Position numbers and translations under genes: made by a program. From Myxococcales bacterium (GTDB taxonomy: Bacteria; Myxococcota_A; Bradymonadia; UBA7976; UBA1532), in the NCBI GenBank assembly GCA_020633465.1, contig JACKDN010000024.1:70001-134000 (forward strand): DNA of 64,000 nt. The letters are read 5' to 3'. The notes beneath the pieces were generated by a model, which worked only from the letters and a program-made list of their open reading frames with translations, ran no database searches and was not told the origin of the DNA. Shown here piece after piece: positions 11,782 to 19,989 of the stretch. Position 1 is the stretch's first letter. Each line of letters begins with the position of its first letter.

Positions 11782-12420
11782 TCAGTTGTCCTTGAAGCCG
11801 GGCGGGTCGATGCCGGTGACCGCCTCGAGGGCGGCCGTGGCGGCGTCACGCGCGGCGTCGATCTCCGCCTCGGAGCCCGACAGGTAGAGCCGGCCGAAGG
11901 CGCCATAGGGGCGGATGTCGATGAGGAAGATGTTGGCCGCCTTCTCCGCCTCGTTGGCGGCGAGGGTGACGTAGGCCGCCGGCACCGTCTCGAGGATGAA
12001 CAGCGACTGGCCGGGGAGGATCATGTTGCCGCGGCTGTTGCGGTTGATGATCTGCGCCTGGTAGGGCTCGACCGACCGGATGATCTGGCTCGAGACCACC
12101 TTGGGGCGCATGCGGTCGGCCTCGCGGCAGCCGAGGCCCTCGAGGATGACCTTGCCGGCGCTGTTGACCTCGCCCTTGTCCCAGTCGTGGACCTCGAGCA
12201 GGCCGTAGGCGCGCTCGACCACCTGGACGGCGGGCACCACCGAGGTGGCCTTCAACGCGGTGTCGGTGACGCGGTTGATCGCGATGCCGGGTGCGATCTC
12301 GACCCAGAGCGACGCCATCTCGGGCACGGGCAGGAACCCGCGCGACGTCTTGCCGACGTAGCTGGTGAGCTGCGGCTGAAGGCTGTCGAGAAAGACGTAC
12401 GAGCGGAGCGTGATGCTCAT
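11782..12420 (-). CDS. Microcompartment shell trimer protein (BMC-T), permuted type
   Basis: 212 aa and first gene of the operon. Two BMC-like domains follow an N-terminal extension: about 40-110 (GIAINRVTDTALKATSVVPA, LLEVHDWDKGEVNSAGKVIL) and about 115-205 (VETLAANEAEKAANIFLIDI-like region as read EAEKAANIFLIDIRPYGAFG, then LYLSGSEAEIDAARDAA). The order of elements suggests circular permutation. It differs strongly from the PduT-like BMC-T at the other end of the operon, so the two trimers probably have different pores. In arrangement this matches what I recall of Haliangium ochraceum Hoch_5816 to Hoch_5812; this was not checked. Confidence 0.85.
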   Translation of the reverse strand: MSITLRSYVFLDSLQPQLTSYVGKTSRGFLPVPEMASLWVEIAPGIAINRVTDTALKATSVVPAVQVVERAYGLLEVHDWDKGEVNSAGKVILEGLGCREADRMRPKVVSSQIIRSVEPYQAQIINRNSRGNMILPGQSLFILETVPAAYVTLAANEAEKAANIFLIDIRPYGAFGRLYLSGSEAEIDAARDAATAALEAVTGIDPPGFKDN

Positions 12421-12460
12421 GGTGTCGGTTGGCCCTCCCCCCCGCGGAGACAGGGCGCGA

Positions 12461-12488
12461 CCCTAACACAGGGGTCGGGGGGCCACAA
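12461..12488 (-). promoter_or_regulatory. Candidate promoter of the microcompartment operon
   Basis: Minus-strand -35 TTGTGG (12488-12483), 16-nt spacer, -10 TTAGGG (12466-12461), about 40 nt before the ATG at 12420. A purine-rich GGGGGGAGGG precedes the start. Both boxes are weak, and no operator or regulator gene is adjacent. Confidence 0.3.
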
Positions 12489-12526
12489 GCACGGGCGCGC
12501 GTGCGTGCGCCGGAGCGCGCGGGCGC

Positions 12527-12922
12527 TCAGTTCCAGGCGGTGAAGGTGCGCAGGCGAGCCCGATCGTCGGGCGTCATGCGCTCGAAGAGGACGCCCATGC
12601 CGGGCTGCGTGCCGCGGTACTGGACGCGGACGATGCGGCCCTCGGCGCGCACGGGATCGCCGAGGCCCGGGATGGTGAACGTGAGCTCGACCGCGGCGCC
12701 GACGGGCAGCAGGAGGTCGCTGGCGACGAAGGCGCCGGTCGCGCTGATCTCGGCGAGCTCGAGGGGCAGCGCGTCGACGGCGGCGCCGAGCTCGCGCACG
12801 TGCGCGGTGACGATGACGTCGCGGCGATCGGCGTGGCGCTGGCCGGCGCCGGTGCCGGCGGGGAAGCGCACCGGGTGCGCGACGCGGGTGAGCGGGCCGT
12901 CGTCGAGGGGGGCCTGGTTCAT
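12527..12922 (-). CDS. PilZ-domain protein
   Basis: 131 aa from ATG 12922, chosen over an upstream start at 12946 because AGGAGA (12933-12928) lies just before it. Nearly the whole protein is one PilZ domain, a cyclic-di-GMP receptor fold. The RxxxR motif is visible as RHADR, and the second motif as EISATG, where the family has D/NxSxxG. The Glu in place of Asp/Asn makes c-di-GMP binding uncertain. Short single-domain PilZ proteins are abundant in myxobacteria. It is a monocistronic unit between the microcompartment operon and a divergent lipoprotein gene. Confidence 0.8.
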   Translation of the reverse strand: MNQAPLDDGPLTRVAHPVRFPAGTGAGQRHADRRDVIVTAHVRELGAAVDALPLELAEISATGAFVASDLLLPVGAAVELTFTIPGLGDPVRAEGRIVRVQYRGTQPGMGVLFERMTPDDRARLRTFTAWN

Positions 12923-12958
12923 CGGGGTCTCCTTCAGCCAAACCACATCTGCGATAGA

Positions 12959-12988
12959 AACCTACATATCACACTCGGAGGACGTCAA
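12959..12988 (-). promoter_or_regulatory. Candidate promoter of the PilZ gene
   Basis: Minus-strand -35 TTGACG (12988-12983), 18-nt spacer, -10 TAGGTT (12964-12959). Predicted start near 12952 leaves a 30-nt leader to the ATG at 12922. Confidence 0.45.
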
Positions 12989-13125
12989 CGGGATAATGGT
13001 GTCCCCACCGCGCTGGGGTCGGTGATCCCCAAGTCGACGCGACAGCGGGGCCCCCGGCTGTGTATGGTTCTTGCTGCGCTGGAATCGCTGGCTCCGATGG
13101 TCGGCACTCGCGGGAGGACATCCGG

Positions 13126-14673
13126 ATGCGCGCACGACTCGGCTGGTTGATGGTGGCGGCCTTCGCGGCGGGATGCGCCGACGCGCCGGTCGAGGAGACG
13201 GACGACGCGGGGCTGGCGTCGCCTTGCCCCGAGGGCTATCAGGTGGACGGCGACGGCCAGTGCGCCATCCCCAGCATCGGCCCCGGCCAGGTCGAGACGC
13301 CGGACGCGCCCTTCGAAGAGCCGACCATCGACAACTCCGATCTGGAGACGCAGCGCGCCTTCTTCCTGAACCAGGAGGGCGACGGCAAGTTCACGCTGTA
13401 CGTCGACGAGACCAAGCAGATCGGCGTCCGGGCCATCCACGCCGACGGGCGCCCCGCGCCGGGGCACGCGGTCGAGTTCACCAAGGAAGAGGTCAACGCG
13501 CAGAACCCGTCGGGCGCCGTGCTGAGCGCGCGGCGGGCGACGACCAACGAGTTCGGCGTGGCCTACATCAACGTCACCGGCGGCCCGCAGCCGAGCTTCT
13601 TCAAGCTGCAGATGGCCGCCGACAACACCACCGGCCTGACCTATCAGGTGAACGTGGTGCTGCGGCCCGAGGGCGTCGATCCCGAGAACCCGATGATGCC
13701 CCCGGACGTCGAGGTGCCGCCCGGCGGGCCGCTGAACGAGGGCAACTGCATGCCCACGCAGGGCACCTATCGCATCACCAACCTGTACGAGCCCGGGCGG
13801 CTGATCGGCGACGGGCCCTTCCAGGCGCTGGACACGATCCACCGCGCGCTGTCGAGCCCGGGCGAGCTGGTGGGCGACTACATCCGCGATCGCATCGGGG
13901 GCATCTGGGGATCGGTCATCCGCGCGGCGGTGCAGCCGGTGGTCGACTACCTGTACCGCTACGTCGTGCAGAACTACGCGCCCGATTGGGTGCAGTGGAT
14001 GCTGGTCATCACCGAGGACATCACCGGCGTGCTGACCGAGCTGGAGATCCAAGGGACGATGGCGCTGGGCGGGGCGGTGGGGCCCGAGTGCGCGCTGCGC
14101 GGGACGCACCGCTGGGACACGCTGGTGTTCCACTGGCGGGCGGGGTGCGCGGCGGGCGACGCGCAGTGCGGGCGCTACGACGTGCCGCTGAACCAGCTGG
14201 GCATCGCGGCGTCGGAGAGCGACTTCGACGCGCGGCTGACGCGCAACCTGGGGCCGGTCGCCGACATGGAGATCGGCGAGCACAACCTGAACCTGAACCT
14301 GGCGGTGGCGGTGATCTGGTTCGTCGAGAACGTGATCCTGCCCCAGCGCCTGAACGTGAACGGCTTCGGCGAGCTGCTGCAGCTGGTGGTGCCCTGCGAC
14401 GCGGTCGGGCAGCTGGCGGCGGATTACGTGGGCGGCTCGATCATCGGCTTCGCGGTGGCGCCCTTCGTCGAGGACGCCTGCGAGGCGGGCATGGAGGCCC
14501 TGGGCAACTACCTGGGCGGCCTGCTGACCAACGCGCTGCGCGTGGACAGCTTCACGATGGCCGGGCAGTGCCGCCTGCGCGACACGGACGCCAACCAGGC
14601 GGCCGATCGCATCGAGGACGGTCGCTGGACCATGGGCCTCGAGGGCGACTTCACGGGCGAGCGCATCCAGTGA
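13126..14673 (+). CDS. Large lipoprotein with bacterial Ig-like N-terminal domain
   Basis: 515 aa from ATG 13126, with GGGAGGA (13113-13119) as ribosome-binding site. An upstream start at 13060 has no such site. The signal ends at FAAGC (lipobox). An Asp/Glu-rich linker is followed by a Big_1-like beta domain (about 85-185: FTLYVDETKQIGVRAIHADG, TNEFGVAYINVTGG). A longer alpha/beta region (about 220-500) has paired cysteines (CALRG..., CAAGDAQC, CDAVGQ..., CEAG, CRLRD) and no family I recognise. Surface or periplasmic localisation is likely. There are no co-oriented neighbours, and the function is unknown. Confidence 0.82.
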   Translation: MRARLGWLMVAAFAAGCADAPVEETDDAGLASPCPEGYQVDGDGQCAIPSIGPGQVETPDAPFEEPTIDNSDLETQRAFFLNQEGDGKFTLYVDETKQIGVRAIHADGRPAPGHAVEFTKEEVNAQNPSGAVLSARRATTNEFGVAYINVTGGPQPSFFKLQMAADNTTGLTYQVNVVLRPEGVDPENPMMPPDVEVPPGGPLNEGNCMPTQGTYRITNLYEPGRLIGDGPFQALDTIHRALSSPGELVGDYIRDRIGGIWGSVIRAAVQPVVDYLYRYVVQNYAPDWVQWMLVITEDITGVLTELEIQGTMALGGAVGPECALRGTHRWDTLVFHWRAGCAAGDAQCGRYDVPLNQLGIAASESDFDARLTRNLGPVADMEIGEHNLNLNLAVAVIWFVENVILPQRLNVNGFGELLQLVVPCDAVGQLAADYVGGSIIGFAVAPFVEDACEAGMEALGNYLGGLLTNALRVDSFTMAGQCRLRDTDANQAADRIEDGRWTMGLEGDFTGERIQ

Positions 14674-14721
14674 GGCTCGACGCGCCGAGAGCCCTCGGCG
14701 CGGTGACTTCCCATCCTGCTG

Positions 14722-14750
14722 TTGACGGCCGCGAGGCGCCCTGCTAGCCT
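14722..14750 (+). promoter_or_regulatory. rpsT promoter
   Basis: -35 TTGACG (14722-14727), 17-nt spacer, -10 TAGCCT (14745-14750). The start near 14757 gives a leader of about 55 nt before the GTG of rpsT. Confidence 0.6.
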
Positions 14751-14811
14751 CCCGCGTCCCGAATCGCACGGCCCGAGGGCGGGCCTGCCCATCCCTAGTT
14801 CGAGGTGAAAA

Positions 14812-15075
14812 GTGCCCAACCACAAGTCGGCGATGAAGCGCGTGCGGCAGAACGAGAAGCGCAACGCGCGCAACCGGCACGTCATGTCCACCCTGCGCAG
14901 CCGCATCAAGCAGGTGCGCACCGCGATCGACGCGGGCGACGCCGAGGCGGCCAAGAACGCGCTGCCCGTGGCCGTGCGCGCCCTGACCCGCGCCGCGGGC
15001 AAGGGGGTCATCCACCGCAACCAGGCCCGCCGCAAGATCGGCCGCCTGACCATCGCGGTGAACGGCCTGGGCTGA
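14812..15075 (+). CDS. rpsT: 30S ribosomal protein S20
   Basis: 87 aa, the usual length. The basic N-terminus PNHKSAMKRVRQNEKR and NRHVMSTLRSRIKQVR identify the S20 family, which binds the 5' and 3' minor domains of 16S rRNA. It starts at GTG 14812 with GAGGTGAAA just upstream. Monocistronic. It converges on holA with 15 nt between the stops, as rpsT and holA are often neighbours or close in proteobacteria. Confidence 0.97.
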   Translation: MPNHKSAMKRVRQNEKRNARNRHVMSTLRSRIKQVRTAIDAGDAEAAKNALPVAVRALTRAAGKGVIHRNQARRKIGRLTIAVNGLG

Positions 15076-15090
15076 GCCCCGGTCGGCGGG

Positions 15091-16101
15091 TCAGCGACCT
15101 CCGCCGGCGCACAGGTCGAGCAGCACGCCTTCGAGCAGCAGGTCGCCCGGCACCTTGCTGCTCTTGAGGGCGCGATCGGCCTGGGCGAGGCGTTCGAGGG
15201 CCGCGACCAGCTCTCCCCCCCGATAGTTGTTCAGCTGCCGCGCGAAGGTGCGCGCCCGGAAGGGCGGCACGCCCGCGCCCTGGGCGGCCTGCTCGGCGCT
15301 CGCGCCCGCGGCGCGCAGGCTGCGCCCCAACAGCAGCTGACGGTACTGCCGAATCACCATCGCGAGCAGGCGCAGGGGCTCTTCCCCCTGGTCGAGCAGC
15401 TGGTGCGCGCGCGCCAGGGCGTCCGCGATCTTGCGATCGGCGAGGGCGTCGGTGAGCTCCCAGACGGTGCGCGCGCGGGTGTGCGCGACGGTCTCTTCGA
15501 CGTGCGCGAGCTCGATGGCGCCGGGGGGCTCGACGTACAGGGCGAGGCGCTCGACGGCGGCGTCGAGGCTGGCCAGATCGCGGCCGATGGCCTGCACCAG
15601 CAGGGCCGCGGCGTCGGCGCGGATGGTGCGGCCGCGGCCCTCGGCGCAGCCCTCGACCCAGGCGGGCAGCTCGCGCTCGCGCGGGCTGGTGGACTCGTGC
15701 ACCACGCCCTTCTTGGCGATGCGCTTGTACAGCGCGCCGGTCTTGCGGGCGCGGGTCGAGGCCTCGAACACGAGGCAGGACGAGGGATCGGGCGCGTCGA
15801 CGTAGCTGACCAGCGCCTTCATGGCCTCGCCCGACGCGTCGAACACGGATCCCGCGTTGCGCACCCACACCAGGCGACGCGCGGCCATCATCGGCAGCGT
15901 GCGGGCCGCCTGGACGACGCGGCCGGGATCGAAGGACTCGCGGGCGTCGAAGCGATCGAGGTTGAAGTCCTCGGCGACGCCGCCCAGCACGGCGTGGCGC
16001 AGCCAGGCGGCCGCCTGCCGGGTGAGGAAGGCCTCGTCGCCGTGGAGCAGGTAGACGGGCGCGTCGCCGCCGGCGAGCGCCTTCTTCAGCGCGGCGCTCA
16101 T
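15091..16101 (-). CDS. holA: DNA polymerase III delta subunit
   Basis: 336 aa. The delta subunit opens the beta clamp within the clamp loader. It starts at ATG 16101 (AALKKALAGGDAPVYLLHGDE). The N-terminal AAA-like fold has the YLLHGDEAFL motif typical of HolA, followed by LDAAVERLALYV and VWELTDALADRKIADALARA in the lid/collar region. The ATG overlaps the lptE stop (ATGA, 16098-16101), the conserved lptE-holA order of proteobacteria. The much longer minus-strand ORF that contains it runs on into unrelated sequence and is not real beyond this start. Confidence 0.93.
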   Translation of the reverse strand: MSAALKKALAGGDAPVYLLHGDEAFLTRQAAAWLRHAVLGGVAEDFNLDRFDARESFDPGRVVQAARTLPMMAARRLVWVRNAGSVFDASGEAMKALVSYVDAPDPSSCLVFEASTRARKTGALYKRIAKKGVVHESTSPRERELPAWVEGCAEGRGRTIRADAAALLVQAIGRDLASLDAAVERLALYVEPPGAIELAHVEETVAHTRARTVWELTDALADRKIADALARAHQLLDQGEEPLRLLAMVIRQYRQLLLGRSLRAAGASAEQAAQGAGVPPFRARTFARQLNNYRGGELVAALERLAQADRALKSSKVPGDLLLEGVLLDLCAGGGR

Positions 16102-16592
16102 GGCAGGGCCTCGAGGACGACGAAGCGGGCGAAGAGGTCGTCGGCGGCCTGCTCGGCGGCGCGGCCGACGGCGGCGCGGCGGGCGTCCCGCGTGGCGAGG
16201 GGCGTGCTGCCGCGGGCATAGGCCACCCGGTGCACGACGGGGCCGGAGCTCCACAGGAGGGCGTCGCCCTCGCCGACCAGCCGCATCTCCATCTCCACTC
16301 CCGTGTGGTAGAGCGCGCCGCGGGCGGCGCGATCGAAGCCGACCGGGGCCTCGTCGATCGGGCGGAGCACGCCCTCGAGCGTGGGCCCCGCGCCCAGCGT
16401 CGGGCGCTGCCGGGCCGCGAGCAGCCGGCGCAGGCGCGCGCCGACCCGCAGGCCCAGATCGCCCTCGGCGGTCCGATCGTCGAAGACGCCCAGCCGCACC
16501 GCGGGCACGGGGCCGCCGGCGTCGGGACGGACCCAGCCGTAGCCGCACCCGCAGAGCAGCACCGCCGCCCACAGCCGATTGCGCCACCTCAT
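16098..16592 (-). CDS. lptE: LPS-assembly lipoprotein LptE-like
   Basis: 164 aa. The signal ends in the lipobox LLCGC (Cys15), followed by a short GYGWV start as in LptE proteins. LptE plugs the LptD barrel and helps insert lipopolysaccharide in the outer leaflet. Sequence conservation in this family is low. The call rests on the lipoprotein signal, the size, the segment VRLGVFDDRTAEGDLGLRVG typical of LptE strand-helix order, and tight coupling to holA. Confidence 0.8.
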   Translation of the reverse strand: MRWRNRLWAAVLLCGCGYGWVRPDAGGPVPAVRLGVFDDRTAEGDLGLRVGARLRRLLAARQRPTLGAGPTLEGVLRPIDEAPVGFDRAARGALYHTGVEMEMRLVGEGDALLWSSGPVVHRVAYARGSTPLATRDARRAAVGRAAEQAADDLFARFVVLEALP

Positions 16593-16653
16593 GCGACGCG
16601 AGGGCTAGCACGCGGTCGGGCACGCGGACAAGGCGTTCGGGGCGCGGCCGGCG

Positions 16654-16659
16654 TATCCT
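16654..16659 (+). promoter_or_regulatory. -10 element placed for a leaderless transcript
   Basis: TATCCT followed by 6 nt and then the GTG start at 16666, so the start codon would be close to +1. No good -35 was found at 16-18 nt. See the matching arrangement before trkA (39236) and the AAA ATPase (51128). Confidence 0.35.
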
Positions 16660-16665
16660 GCGGGC

Positions 16666-17409
16666 GTGCTGTCGTCGTTTGCCCTGGTGCTGGGTTTGTG
16701 GGCGCCGCCGCTGGGCGGTGAGGCGGGCTTCGCGGCGCACCTGCAGGCGCTCGAGGCCGCCGCGACGGCGCGACCCGGCGATCCGGCGCCGGCGCTGCGG
16801 CTGGCGCAGGGGCTCGGCGCTCACGGCGACGCGCCCGCGGCGCGGCGTTGGTTGGCCGAGGCGCGGCGTCGCGGCGCGCACGCGCTGCGGGCCGCGCTGG
16901 TCGAGGGCGACGTGCGCGCCGCGGCCGGCGATCCAGCCGGCGCGCTGAACGCGTACTTCGAGGTCGTGCAGGCCGCGCCCCGCAACGGCTACGCCCACGT
17001 CCGGCTGTGGACGGTGCTGCGGACCGCCGGCGCGCTGCCCGCCACGCTGGACGTGGATCGGGTGCGCCGGCTGCTGGGCGAGCGCGGCTACACCCTGCCC
17101 CGCGATCCGAGCGATCCGGCGGAGCCGGGGCAGGCGCGGGCGGCGCGCGCGCGCGGCGACGCGGCGCTGCGGGCGGGGCGCTTTCGCGAGGCGCTGCGGC
17201 ACTTCGAGCAGGGGCTGCGCTTCGATCCGACCGACGCGGCGACCTGGCGAGGCCTGGCGATCACGCGGAGCCGGCTGCGGCAGACGGACGAGGCGATCGC
17301 GGCGTACCGACTGTTCGTGCATCTGAGCCCGCGGCGGACGCACGACACACGGCGCGCCCGACAGATCATCCTCGACCACGAGCGGCGGCGCGCGCGGGAC
17401 GAGACGTGA
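16666..17409 (+). CDS. Secreted TPR-repeat protein
   Basis: 247 aa from GTG 16666. A hydrophobic N-terminus (SSFALVLGLWAPPLGG) looks like a signal peptide. TPR-like helical pairs cover about 25-130 and, more clearly, 160-230 (ARARGDAALRAGRFREALRHFEQGLRFDPTDAATW in sense, with the A-G-Y/F-A pattern). No Shine-Dalgarno is visible, and a -10 lies 6 nt before the start. TPR proteins act as scaffolds, and a partner is not evident here. Its neighbours are lptE (divergent) and a TSP3 lipoprotein 90 nt downstream. Confidence 0.78.
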   Translation: MLSSFALVLGLWAPPLGGEAGFAAHLQALEAAATARPGDPAPALRLAQGLGAHGDAPAARRWLAEARRRGAHALRAALVEGDVRAAAGDPAGALNAYFEVVQAAPRNGYAHVRLWTVLRTAGALPATLDVDRVRRLLGERGYTLPRDPSDPAEPGQARAARARGDAALRAGRFREALRHFEQGLRFDPTDAATWRGLAITRSRLRQTDEAIAAYRLFVHLSPRRTHDTRRARQIILDHERRRARDET

Positions 17410-17499
17410 AGCGATTTTCCCTGGATCGAGCCCCCACCGGCCAGCCAGGGTGAACAGTGAACGGCCCGTGGGCGGCGCGGGCAGCGAATCGGGGGAGCG

Positions 17500-19973
17500 A
17501 TGAACGCATCGACGGGTCTGGGTTGGGCCGGTGTGCTGGCGCTCGGGCTGGCGCTGAGCACGCTGGGCTGCATCGAAGACAACGCCGCGATGGTGGATCC
17601 CGACGCGGCGGTCGGCGGCGAGGACGCGGGCGGCGGCGCTGGCGGCCAGATCGGCGCCGGGTGAGCCTGGCGCCGGCGGTGAGCCTGGCGCCGGTGGTGA
17701 GCCCGGCGCGGGCGGCGCCCTGGCGCGGGCGGCGCCCCTGGCGCGGGCGCGCCCCCGGCGCAGGCGGCGCCCCGGCGGCGCCGGCATGGGCGGCGCCCGG
17801 CATGGGCGGCGCCCCGGCATGGGCGGCGCCCCGGCATGGGCGGCGCCCCGGCATGGGCGGCGCCCCTGGCATGGGCGGCGCCCCCGGCATGGGCGGCGCC
17901 CGGGCATGGGCGGCGCGCCCGGCATGGGCGGGCATGGGCGGCGCTCCGCCGGCCGATCGCGACGACGACGGCGTGCCCGACGGCGCCGACAACTGCCCGG
18001 ACGTGCCCAACGCGGATCAGCTCGACGCCGACGGTGACGGGATCGGCGACGCCTGCGCCGGCCCGCCCGGCGACCGGGACAACGACGGCATCCCCGACGG
18101 CGAGGACAACTGCCCCGGCGCCCCGAACAACAGCCAGCGCGACGCGGACGGGGACGGCGTCGGGGACGCCTGCGACAACTGCCCGGAGACGCCCAACCCC
18201 GATCAGGTCGCCCTCTGCCGGGATGCCGACGACGACGGCGTGCCCGACGACGCCGACAACTGCCCCCAGGTGGCCAACGCGAACCAGGCCGACGCCGACG
18301 CCGACGGCCTGGGCAACGCCTGCGACAACTGCGTCGGCACCGCCAACCCCGATCAGGCCGACGAGGACGGCGACGGCGTCGGCGACGCCTGCGAGCGCTT
18401 CGTCGAGGACTCCGATCTCGACGGCACGCCCGACGACGCCGACAACTGCCCGCTGACGCCGAACCCCGGGCAGGCGGACGGCGACGGCGACGGGGTGGGC
18501 GATCGATGCGACAACTGCCCGGTCGACGCCAACCCGGATCAGGCGGACGCCGACGGCGACGGGGTCGGCGACGCCTGCGTGGACGCCGATCTGGACGGCG
18601 ACGGTGTCCCGGACGGCGTGGATCTGTGCCCCCGGGTGCCCGATCCGATGCAGCGCGACACCGACGACGACGGCGTCGGCGACGCCTGCGACAACTGCGT
18701 CGGCACGGCCAACTTCGACCAGGTGGATCGGGATCGCGACGGCATCGGCGACGCCTGCGACGAGCTGGTGCCGCAGGCCTACGTGGTGCTCGAGTGGGGT
18801 GATGCGCGGGTGGACTTCGACCTGCACCTGCTGCACCCGCGCGGCACCTGGTACAGCCGGACGCTGGACTGCTGGTCGGGGGCCCGCGAGCACGACTGGT
18901 GCGCGCCCGGGTACCCCGTCGACGCGCCGCGACAGTCCGACGTGCCCGAAGAGCAGGTGCGCCTGGGCGTGCCCATCGCGGGCTGGCACACGATCGGCGT
19001 GGATCTCTTCAGCCGGGGCGAGCCCGTCGAGGGCCTGGCCCGCGTGACCCTGTACTGCGGCGACAACCCGCCGGTGGTCTTCGGGCCTCGCGCCATGCGC
19101 AGCGCCAACGCGACCGAGCGCTCGTTCTGGGAGGTGGCCCGCTTCGATCCCACGACCTGCGCCGTCGAAGCGCTGGACGCGATCGCGACGCTGGCCTGCG
19201 ACGCGGAGCAGCGCACCGACTGTACGTGCGCGGACTGCATGGAGTCGGTGTGCTCGCCGCGCAACTGCCCCGACGGGGCCGCCTGCGACATCGAGTCCGG
19301 CGTGTGCGACGACAACTGCGCGGGGGTGCAGTGCGCCGAGGGCACGTTCTGCGAGCAGGCCACCGGCGAGTGCGTCGACCCCTTCGCCGCCACCTGCCAG
19401 CCCTGCCGCGACGCCCGCGACTGCCCCGACGGCTATCAGTGCATCATCTATCCCGGCGTCGGGAACGCCTGCGGCATCGAGTGCGACGTGGTGGGCGCCT
19501 GCCCCGCGGGCAGCGAGTGCTCGGTCATCCGCCGCGAAGGGCGCGAGGTGCGGGTGTGCGGCGACCAGGACGGCTGCCGCCCCGATCCCTGCGCGGACGT
19601 CCAGTGCCCGGGCGGCCTGTGCGATCCGAGCTCGGGCGACTGCGTCGAGTGTCTCGAGGACGCGCAGTGCCCCGGCGACGGACAGGGGTGCGTCGACAAC
19701 CGCTGCGTCGCGCTGCAGGGCACCGACCGCGCGGTGTCCAGCTGGGGGCCGGACGGCAACCGGCCGGTGCGCTGTGAGGGCGATCGCGCCTGCACCGACG
19801 ACGAGTCGTGCCGGCGCTACGCCGAGGCCGACCGGGGTTCGCTGTGCCTGCTCGACTGCGGCGGCGACGTGGGCTGCCCGGCGGGCTACAGCTGCTGCGA
19901 TCCGCAGTTCGGCGGCATCGGCGCGCCCTTCTGCATCGACGCCCGCAACGCGCTGGGCTTCCTCTGCCAGTGA
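17500..19973 (+). CDS. Thrombospondin type-3 repeat lipoprotein, frame-disrupted in its Gly-rich linker
   Basis: The natural start is ATG 17500 with GGGGGAG upstream. It gives a lipoprotein signal ending TLGC and an acidic/Gly-rich start, but that frame stops at TGA 17662. The rest is open in another frame and ends at 19973. The linker codes GGEPGA / GGAPGM repeats spread over all three frames (see the repeat at 17660-17950), so several one-base indels are implied. From about 17942 come about eight calcium-binding TSP3 repeats (DGVPDGADNCP, then DADGDGVGDAC), a domain with DFDLHLLHPRGTW (18800-19180), and a Cys-rich C-terminus to 19970. Probably a surface lipoprotein. Assembly error in the GC-rich repeat is likelier than true loss. 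Confidence 0.7.
17660..17950 (+). repeat. GC-rich 18-bp coding microrepeats (GGEPGA / GGAPGM)
   Basis: Tandem units of GGCGGCGCCCC-GGCATG type coding Gly-Gly-Ala-Pro-Gly-Met. Unit length varies between 16, 17 and 18 bases, mostly through the length of the C run, and this breaks the reading frame repeatedly. The lipoprotein at 57066-59231 has an equivalent linker that stays in frame. Confidence 0.85.
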
Positions 19974-19989
19974 CCCGCTGGGCCCGCCT

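Noticed and set aside
12985..15015. Very long minus-strand ORF of 676 codons
   Set aside because: It is antisense to a lipoprotein with signal peptide and to rpsT, has His/Arg/Val-biased composition and no domain; a GC-rich shadow. The same holds for the long antisense ORFs opposite the parvulin (4476-5861), ileS (42158-45361) and fadB (46678-49572) genes.
15091..17925. A 944-residue version of the holA ORF
   Set aside because: Only the part from ATG 16101 resembles HolA; upstream residues are antisense to lptE-TPR-TSP3 sequence and low-complexity.
17640..17960. Phase-variable contingency locus in the TSP3 lipoprotein
   Set aside because: Phase variation normally uses one slippage tract; here at least five separate shifts are needed, so assembly error is the better explanation until reads are checked.
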